A DNA stretch of 64,000 nucleotides, taken from the NCBI RefSeq assembly GCF_008705135.1, contig NZ_CP023694.1, positions 8,655,001 through 8,719,000 on the forward strand. The letters are read 5' to 3'. The notes under the pieces were generated by a model that ran no database searches, was not told the origin of the DNA, and saw only the letters and a program-made list of their open reading frames with translations. The position numbers and the translations under genes were made by a program. This document shows, one piece after another, positions 58,151-64,000 of this stretch. Positions within the stretch are counted from its first letter, which is position 1; each line of letters starts with the position of its first letter. The DNA is from Streptomyces coeruleorubidus (lineage in GTDB: Bacteria; Actinomycetota; Actinomycetes; Streptomycetales; Streptomycetaceae).

Positions 58151-58332
58151 TTCGCACACCGCCATGACTCGGGCGTCACGGGACGCCCGCTGCGGTCGAA
58201 CCTGCCGTCCGACGCAGACCTGTGCCGGTGCCAAGCCTTGGCCCGGGCCAAGACCCGCGCCCGCGCCAAAGCCCCGCGCCGGGGCCAAACCGTGCCCCGG
58301 CGCGGGGACTCGTCGCTTCGGTCAGTCGGGGG

Positions 58333-59004
58333 TCAGAGCCTGCCCGCCGCGAACGTCGCCGCTTCGTCCGCGTTGTCGCGGTAGCTCAGGTGGGCCCCGG
58401 TGTCGCCGCCGCCCCTCTCGCAGACCGGGTCGCCCTTGGCGCAGATGTCCAGGGTGCGGCTCTGGTACGTGCCGGTGACGCTCTTGCCGAGGGCTCGGAT
58501 CGGGTTGCCGAACAGCAGCACCGCGGCGACCTTGGGCTCGACCGCCGCGGGCAGCGTGGCCACGATGGGGCTGCCGACCACCGCGCCCGCGCTGCTGATG
58601 CCGATCGAGTTGTCGACGACGTTCGCGCCCTGCGAATAGCCGACGAGAACGAAACGCTGATTCGGGCAGGCGGCGGCCTGGCTCCTCACATGGTTCACCA
58701 GGTCCGTGTTGCCCCGCGCGGCAGACGTCGGCAAAAGGTTCGCGGGATAGTCCACCGCGTAGCTGGACAGGCTCTTGCCCGCCACCTTCTTCTTAAGGGC
58801 GGAATACACCGGGTCGCCGACGATGAAGCCGAGCGTGCCCGGCTCGAAGGTGCCGCGCGCCGAGACCACCTCGACGTCCGTGCAGGCCGCGGCCGCAGTG
58901 GTGGCCGCAGTCGTGGCCGTGGCCGTGGCCGAGGGAGCCGAGAGGGTGGCGAGACCGGCCCCGCCGGCCAGCGAGAGCGCGGCGAGACACAAACGGATAC
59001 GCAT
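58333..59004 (-). CDS. Secreted cutinase-family esterase
   Basis: A 223-residue protein with a signal peptide (about 1-40, ending AAAA-C) and the cutinase core: CTDVEVVSARGT (Cys41), the nucleophile elbow VGYSQGAN (Ser124), DICAKGDPVC (Cys188, Asp192, Cys195) and DTGAHLSY (His205). All catalytic and both disulfide cysteine pairs (41/113, 188/195) are there. Cutinase-like enzymes in actinomycetes hydrolyse cutin, polyesters or lipids outside the cell. ATG 59004. Convergent with the secreted hydrolase at 56377. Confidence 0.92.
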   Translation of the reverse strand: MRIRLCLAALSLAGGAGLATLSAPSATATATTAATTAAAACTDVEVVSARGTFEPGTLGFIVGDPVYSALKKKVAGKSLSSYAVDYPANLLPTSAARGNTDLVNHVRSQAAACPNQRFVLVGYSQGANVVDNSIGISSAGAVVGSPIVATLPAAVEPKVAAVLLFGNPIRALGKSVTGTYQSRTLDICAKGDPVCERGGGDTGAHLSYRDNADEAATFAAGRL

Positions 59005-59181
59005 GGGGGAATCCTCCGCGGGTGAGGCGCGTCGAGCGCCTGCGAAAAAGGACGGCCCGAACGTATTCGCTGTGTCTCCCGGGGTGTTATGGACTGGATT
59101 ATGGAATCGCCGCGGTTTTTTGTCGCCGATTGAGTATGTCGCCGGTTGAGTAACTCGCCGATTGCGCTGCGTACGGGGGAA

Positions 59182-60399
59182 TCAGTTCCGCGGCGTACGC
59201 AATGACTCCGCGCGCAACGCGAGAATCAGGTCGAGGCGGGTCTCCGGATCGTGCAGGGCGTCGCCGAACAGCTTCTCCAGCTGGCGCAGGCGGTAGCGGA
59301 CCGTCTGCGGGTGGATGTGTAGCCGCACGGCGACGTCCGGCACGTTGCTGCCGCTGAGCAGCCACGCCAGCAGTGTCTCGGCGAGCCGGTCGCGCTGCCC
59401 GGCCGAGACCGTGTCGAGCGGCGCGAGGACCCGCTCCCGGAGCCGTTCGAGCAGCGGTTCGTCGCCGTACAGCAGCAGGGTCGACAGATGGTCGGCGCAC
59501 CGCACCACGCCCTGGCGGGGGAGGAGCCCGCGTCCCATCAGCCCGAGCGCCCGGGTGGCGAGCCGCAGCGACTGCGCGGCGTCGGTGACCGCGACCGTCG
59601 GGCCGATCGCGGCGGGCCGGCCGCGCAGCGCGAGCGTGAACGCCCGGCCGAAGCGGCCGGAGCCTTCCGGATCGGGCACCAGCATGCGCGGCGGCCGGGA
59701 CTCCATGTCCACCAGCGCGCCCGCCGCGGCCAGCGGCCGGTCCTCCTCCTGCCGGTCCGGCGCCGCCGCGAGCGCCACGACGGCGACCGTCCGCGGCACC
59801 GGCCAGCGCGCCCCGTGCGCCAGGTCCTGCACCGCCTCCAGCGCCACCGGCCCGTCCTCCAGCAGCAGGTCGAGCAGCCGTCTGCGGCGCCGCTCCAGCT
59901 CGTCCGAGCTGCGCAGCTGGGCCTCCGCATAACCGGCCGCGGCCGCCTGGGCGACCTCGTGCACGGTCCGGAACGCCAGCTCGCCGAGCGCCGCGACGAC
60001 CGTGGAGTCCAGGCCGAGTTCCTCCGCCGTCCTGCCCATCAGCCGCCAGGCGTGCAGCCCCCCGACCCGCAGCGCGGACTGCAACGCGTCCAGGCTGCGG
60101 CCCTCCAGGGCCTCGCCGCGCCCCAGTTCGTAGTACGTCGCCGCGATCGCGCCCCCGTCGTCGCGCGGGTCGGCGATGTGGTCGACGAACAGGGTCAGCG
60201 CCTGCACCACCCCGGCCCGCAGGTTCCTGCCGTACGCCCCGTCGGCGGGCCGCGCGTACTCGGGAACCTGACGGCGGACCTCGTCCTCCACCTGGTCGGC
60301 GACGGCCGCCAGCTGGGCGCGCAGCAGCTCCGCCAGCTCGGGTGGCATCGGTGGCATGCCGGGGCGGTCCGGCACGCCGTGCTGGGCAGGCACAGCCAT
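59182..60399 (-). CDS. PucR-family transcriptional regulator
   Basis: A 405-residue protein with a GGDEF-like/ligand middle (about 150-320) and the PucR C-terminal helix-turn-helix (about 340-395: LAETLLAWLLSGSNVPDVAVRLHIHPQTVRYRLRQLEKLFGD). These proteins activate catabolic genes and sense purine or amino-acid breakdown products. ATG 60399 with AAAGGAG 8 nt upstream; GTG 60402 is a neighbouring alternative. It stands between the cutinase and the esterase genes, which may be its targets, but no operator is visible. Confidence 0.9.
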   Translation of the reverse strand: MAVPAQHGVPDRPGMPPMPPELAELLRAQLAAVADQVEDEVRRQVPEYARPADGAYGRNLRAGVVQALTLFVDHIADPRDDGGAIAATYYELGRGEALEGRSLDALQSALRVGGLHAWRLMGRTAEELGLDSTVVAALGELAFRTVHEVAQAAAAGYAEAQLRSSDELERRRRRLLDLLLEDGPVALEAVQDLAHGARWPVPRTVAVVALAAAPDRQEEDRPLAAAGALVDMESRPPRMLVPDPEGSGRFGRAFTLALRGRPAAIGPTVAVTDAAQSLRLATRALGLMGRGLLPRQGVVRCADHLSTLLLYGDEPLLERLRERVLAPLDTVSAGQRDRLAETLLAWLLSGSNVPDVAVRLHIHPQTVRYRLRQLEKLFGDALHDPETRLDLILALRAESLRTPRN

Positions 60400-60521
60400 C
60401 ACGGACACTCCTTTCGAGCGGAAGCGGCTCGTCCGCGGACTGTAACCGCTGAGACGAGCGGGAAGTCCTGTGTTGGACGGACGACCCCTGCGCTCCGTTC
60501 CGTGCCCCGACGGCACCCCCG

Positions 60522-61502
60522 TCACTCCGGCACGCCCAGGGCATGGGCGAGCATCGGCCACGAGGCGGTGAACTCCCGCTTCCAGTAAGGCCAGTCGTGT
60601 CCTCCTCCCGAGTAGAGGTGCGTGGTGGCCCGGATGCCCAGCCGGGCGAGCGTGCCGGCGAAGCCCTGGGCCGAGGGCCACAGGGCGCTCTCCAGCACCC
60701 CGGGCAGCGGGTCGCCGCCGTTGCCGCCGCCCACCCCGCTGCCCTGGGAGACGTACAGGGCGGTGCCGCGCAGCCCTGTGGCGCGGGCCCGCGGGTTGAA
60801 GTCCCGCCAGGTCAGCAGGTTCAGCAGCGGATGCCCCCACAGGGACGCGGCCGGCAGGTTCTCGCGGGCCACGATGGCGTCCATGATGGCGGGAACGCCG
60901 GGCGCGGTGGTGTCGAGGATGCCGCTGTAGGAGGCCGCGGCCTTGAACGCTCCGGGGTGGCGGGCCGCGTGGGCCATCGCGCCGTAGCCACCCGTGGAGA
61001 CCCCGGCGACCGCCCGTACGCCGGAGGCCCGGTAGTCCCGGGCGAGCAGCGCCGGCACCTCCTTCACCTGGAACGTCTCGTAATCGGGGCCGCCGCGCCA
61101 GACGCTGGGGATGCCGGTGGGCCCCGCGTCCGGCATCGCCACGATCAGGTCGCGGCCCTCGGTGAAGGCCTCGATGTCTGTCTCGCGGGTCCAGGAGGTG
61201 TAGTCGTCATGAGCGCCGTGCAGCAGGTACAGCACGGGATACGTCCGCTCCGGCCGCGCACCGAAGTCCGACGGCAGGATCAGCCGGACCGGCGCGCTGC
61301 GGCCGAGCGCGGCGGAGGGCACGGACACGTCCAGCGTGCGCGGCCCGAGCCGGGTGGCGGCCGCGGCACGGGCCGTTCTGCCCGCGGCACGGGCCGTTCC
61401 GCCCGCGGTCCCGAACAAGGCGGCGAGGCCGGCGGCGGCCGACGCTCTGGCGACGGTGCGCCGGGACACTCCGGCAGCGGGCTTCGGCGGCAGATCGGGC
61501 AT
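60522..61502 (-). CDS. Tat-exported esterase of the alpha/beta hydrolase/antigen-85-like family
   Basis: A 326-residue protein. The Tat signal SRRTVARASAAAGLAALFG (about 13-31) is followed by a GTARAAGRTARAAAA repeat encoded by a 21-bp direct repeat. The core reads VLYLLHGAHDDYTSW, VVAGVSTGGYGAMAHA with nucleophile Ser in AGVSTGG, and HLYSGGGHDWPYW with the acid-His pair. Antigen-85-type enzymes are esterases or mycolyltransferases; Streptomyces lacks mycolate, so an esterase role is likely. It begins 21 bp after the PKS stop, on the same strand, and may share its operon. Confidence 0.85.
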   Translation of the reverse strand: MPDLPPKPAAGVSRRTVARASAAAGLAALFGTAGGTARAAGRTARAAAATRLGPRTLDVSVPSAALGRSAPVRLILPSDFGARPERTYPVLYLLHGAHDDYTSWTRETDIEAFTEGRDLIVAMPDAGPTGIPSVWRGGPDYETFQVKEVPALLARDYRASGVRAVAGVSTGGYGAMAHAARHPGAFKAAASYSGILDTTAPGVPAIMDAIVARENLPAASLWGHPLLNLLTWRDFNPRARATGLRGTALYVSQGSGVGGGNGGDPLPGVLESALWPSAQGFAGTLARLGIRATTHLYSGGGHDWPYWKREFTASWPMLAHALGVPE

Positions 61503-61523
61503 GGCGGCTCCTCGGTTGGCGTT

Positions 61524-64000
61524 TCAGGGGGCCCGTTCGGCGAGCACCCGGCTCAGGTGGGCGGCGATCTCGTCGACGTGCGGCGGATCGAGCAGGGACA
61601 GATGGTGACCGGGCACCGGCACGACCTCCAGGCGCGGGCACACCTCGTCCCAGCCCAGCGCCTCGTCGTCGCGTTCGTACGCGGGGTCGCGCACGGTGTG
61701 GGGCGCGGGCTCGGTGGCGCGGTAGAGGACGACCGGCCCGTCGTAGCCGCCGGGCCGGTGCGACTCCCCGATACCCATGTCCAGGTAGGAGGCACGCTGG
61801 TGCTCCAGCGCCGCGGGCGGCACCTCGGCGGCCTCGCGCAGCGCCCGCAGCACGGAGTCGATGCGCTCCCGGTCGTCGTCCATGGCCACGAGCTCGTCGT
61901 ACGGCAACTCCAGCCGCACTCCGTAGGCGTCGGCGACGTGGCCGGCGAAGCCCTCGAAATGCGCCCGGATCCGGTCGGCGCGGGTCAGACCGGGCCGGGG
62001 GAGGGGGCGTACGGAGTCGAGGAGCACGACCAGCGGCACGTCCCGTCCGGCGGCGGTCAGCTGCCGCGCGGTCTCCTGGGCGACGAACCCGCCGAAGGAC
62101 CAACCGCCCAGCAGGCAGGGCCCGTCGGGGTGGGCGGCGGCGATGGCCTCGGCGTAGCGGCGCGCCTTCTCCGGCACGGTCCGGGCCTCCTCGATCCGCT
62201 CCAGCCCGTACACCGGCCGGTCCTCGCCGAGCCGTTCGGTGAGCGTCCGGTAGACGGCGACCGGGCCGCCGGCCGCGTGGACGAGGAACAGCGGGGGCCG
62301 GGAACCGGTGGCGCGCAGCGGGCGCAGCGGGGTGTCCTCGTGGGGGAGGGCATGCCGGATCCGGGTGGCGGCGTCCTCGACCGTCGCGGCGGAGAACAGG
62401 TCGCGCAGGGGCAGTTCGACGCCGAACTCGCGCTCCACGGCCGTGCGGACGCGGACGGCCATCAGCGAGTCCAGACCCAGTTCCGCCAGGGCGGTGCCCG
62501 GTGTGACACGGGTGGGCGGGTGGCCGGTGACAGCGGCGATGTGGTGGGTCAGCCGGGCCAGGACCGACGAGGGTTCCACCACGTCGGCGGGAGGTGCCGC
62601 CGGCTCCGGCGAAACCGGCTCGGTGCGGGCCCGGCCGTCCGTCCACCAGTGCCGCACGTGCCGCCACCGGGGCACCGGCAGGTCGACGACCCGGCCCGGC
62701 GGCACGGGCAGCCGCTGGCCCCCCACGTACAGGGCGCCCAGCTGCCCGGCGAACGCCTCCGCCCCGTCGGCGTCCCGGCGCAGGGTGGCCAGGGCGAGGG
62801 CGTCGGGCACGGCGTCGGCGACGGCCCCGGCCAGCACCGGGTGGGGTGAGATCTCGACGAACGCCGTGTGACCGTCGGCCGCGGCCGCTGCGAGCGCCCG
62901 GTCCAGGCGGACGGGCCGCCTGAGGTTGGCCGCCCAGTGGGCCGCGTCGAACACGCAGTCGCCGCGCGGGTCGTCGAGGACGGTGGAGTACACCGGGACA
63001 CGCGGCCGCCGGCCCCGGATGCCCGACAGCGCGCCGGCGAGCTCCGGCAGCAGCGGATCCACCTGGGGCGAGTGCCCGGCGCCGACGACCCGCATGGCCC
63101 GTGCCGCCCGGCACTGTCCCTCCAGCCGGCGCACGAGCCGGGCCACCGCGGCCTCCTCGCCCGTGACGACCTTCTGCCGGGGGGAGGAGTGCACGGCGAC
63201 GTGCACACCGGGGAAGTCCCGCTCCAGGGACTCCAGCTCGGCGTCGTCCAGGTCCACCACGGCCATCGCGCCGCCGCTCAGTCCACTCAGCAGCCGGGCC
63301 CGTACGGCGATGACACGCGCCCCGTCCGCCACGTCCAGCGAGCCCGCGCACACCGCCGCCGCGACCTCGCCCATGGAGTGGCCGATCACGGCGGCGGGCT
63401 CGACCCCGTACGAACGCCACAGCTCGGCGAGGGCCAGCTGAAGGCCGAACAGCACGGGCTGGGCGACGTCCAGGCGGTCGAGGCCGGCCCCCGAGGACAG
63501 GTGTTCGTACAGGGACAGGCCGCACTCCGGGGCGAGTTGCGGGTCGAGTTTCTCCACGGCGGCGGCGAACGCGGGTTCCTCGGCCAGCAGCCTGCGGCCC
63601 ATGCCCGGCCACTGGCTGCCGTAGCCGGAGAAGACCCACACCGGGCCGCGCCCCACCCGGTCGCGCTCCCCGGTCATCACCCGCGCGTCCGGGCGGCCCG
63701 CCGCCAACGCGCCCAACGCCTCGGAGAGTTCGGTGCGATCCCGGGCGACCACGGCGGCGCGTACGGGGCCGCGGCCGGTGCGTCCTGCCAGGGTCCGGGC
63801 CACGTCGGCGGGGTGCGCGGTGCTTTCGCGCAGCCAGTCGGCGAGCCTGCCCGCCGTGTCGCGGACGCGCCCGGCGTCCAGGTCGGACAGCACGTACAGA
63901 CGGGCGGCGGGCTCCTCGGCCGGCCGTACGGGGACCAGGCCGGGCGGCCCCTCCTCCAGCACCACGTGCGCGTTGGTGCCGCCGAAGCCGAACCCGGAGA
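61524..64000 (-). CDS. Type I polyketide synthase, 3' part (KS end-AT-ACP-thioesterase); continues beyond the window
   Basis: The frame runs past the window edge; the terminal codons at 63966-64000 read SGFGFGGTNAHVV, the C-terminal motif of a ketosynthase. Next come an acyltransferase (FSGYGSQWPGMG, nucleophile in GHSMGEVAAAV, GAGHSPQV at the specificity position) with no reductive domain, then an acyl carrier protein (ELGLDSLMAVRVR) and a thioesterase (GGWSFGGFVAQE, LLDSVRP, PVPGHHLSLL for the Ser/Asp/His triad). The module therefore is KS-AT-ACP-TE and lacks KR, DH or ER. GAGHS replaces the HAFH (malonyl) or YASH (methylmalonyl) motif, so its extender unit is unclear. Product unknown. Confidence 0.92.
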   Translation of the reverse strand, partial: SGFGFGGTNAHVVLEEGPPGLVPVRPAEEPAARLYVLSDLDAGRVRDTAGRLADWLRESTAHPADVARTLAGRTGRGPVRAAVVARDRTELSEALGALAAGRPDARVMTGERDRVGRGPVWVFSGYGSQWPGMGRRLLAEEPAFAAAVEKLDPQLAPECGLSLYEHLSSGAGLDRLDVAQPVLFGLQLALAELWRSYGVEPAAVIGHSMGEVAAAVCAGSLDVADGARVIAVRARLLSGLSGGAMAVVDLDDAELESLERDFPGVHVAVHSSPRQKVVTGEEAAVARLVRRLEGQCRAARAMRVVGAGHSPQVDPLLPELAGALSGIRGRRPRVPVYSTVLDDPRGDCVFDAAHWAANLRRPVRLDRALAAAAADGHTAFVEISPHPVLAGAVADAVPDALALATLRRDADGAEAFAGQLGALYVGGQRLPVPPGRVVDLPVPRWRHVRHWWTDGRARTEPVSPEPAAPPADVVEPSSVLARLTHHIAAVTGHPPTRVTPGTALAELGLDSLMAVRVRTAVEREFGVELPLRDLFSAATVEDAATRIRHALPHEDTPLRPLRATGSRPPLFLVHAAGGPVAVYRTLTERLGEDRPVYGLERIEEARTVPEKARRYAEAIAAAHPDGPCLLGGWSFGGFVAQETARQLTAAGRDVPLVVLLDSVRPLPRPGLTRADRIRAHFEGFAGHVADAYGVRLELPYDELVAMDDDRERIDSVLRALREAAEVPPAALEHQRASYLDMGIGESHRPGGYDGPVVLYRATEPAPHTVRDPAYERDDEALGWDEVCPRLEVVPVPGHHLSLLDPPHVDEIAAHLSRVLAERAP

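Noticed and set aside
58200..58320. Ala/Arg-rich low-complexity stretch after the lipase terminator
   Set aside because: Pairs of CCAAGG/CCAAAG/GCCCGG words recur but there is no clean repeat unit and no gene.
1..64000. tRNA, rRNA or riboswitch genes
   Set aside because: No cloverleaf, CCA end, cobalamin or T-box-like core was recognised by eye; a dedicated scan could not be run.

Overview
The window is 64 kb of very GC-rich DNA with third-position-GC coding, GTG and TTG starts, GGAGG-type ribosome sites, several leaderless-looking genes (TAnnnT box 6-7 nt before ATG), a mycothiol-dependent enzyme, an F420-type PPOX protein, a proteasome beta subunit and many SpoIIE/PP2C phosphatases. Together these point to a Streptomyces chromosome or a very close relative. 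I see no tRNA, rRNA, insertion sequence, phage gene or CRISPR array.

Layout. 0-10 kb: ornithine-cyclodeaminase-like dehydrogenase, membrane-anchored S1 protease with prodomain, DUF3800 protein back to back with a MalY/PatB aminotransferase, PPOX protein, Gfo/Idh/MocA oxidoreductase, then a Zn-ribbon/OB-fold (DUF35) gene and a TetR gene that share a palindromic operator. 8.8-9.6 kb is a gene-free patch of degenerate tandem repeats. 10-18 kb: ANTAR-GAF-PAS-SpoIIE phosphatase, a two-gene unit with an ABM-domain membrane protein, an RpiR regulator, a stand-alone FhaA-type N-terminal domain, and a Tat-exported PAP2 phosphatase with autotransporter-type beta repeats. 18-25.6 kb: a sugar-uptake locus (BadF-type kinase, ROK repressor, ABC binding protein, two permeases, heparinase-like enzyme). 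25.6-36 kb: small metabolic genes, a beta-phosphoglucomutase/GH65 phosphorylase pair, a membrane glycosyltransferase, a second-type proteasome beta subunit without PrcA, and a NiCoT transporter behind a Nur-like dyad. 36-45 kb: two more SpoIIE phosphatases, a GH64 beta-1,3-glucanase pseudogene behind an intact LacI-type operator, a GNAT gene preceded by a leader peptide, and an aldehyde dehydrogenase. 45-47.5 kb: a HelR/HelD RNA-polymerase-remodelling ATPase behind a rifamycin-associated-element-like palindrome. 47.5-54.2 kb: an inositol-type catabolic operon, its divergent LacI regulator and a solo sugar-binding lipoprotein; both promoters carry the same 16-bp operator. 54-64 kb: VOC protein, aldo-keto reductase, secreted alpha/beta hydrolase, cutinase, PucR regulator, Tat-exported esterase and the 3' end of a type I polyketide synthase that runs off the window.

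How it fits together. The strongest internally consistent systems are (1) the inositol regulon, where one LacI protein, two identical operators just downstream of the -10 boxes, four catabolic/transport genes and one detached binding protein form a complete circuit; (2) the ROK/BadF/ABC/heparinase-like locus, whose upstream LacI-type half-palindrome recurs before the Gfo/Idh gene at 5.3 kb; and (3) the HelR gene with its palindromic element. The organism looks like a soil saprophyte investing in sugar scavenging, secreted hydrolases and antibiotic resistance.
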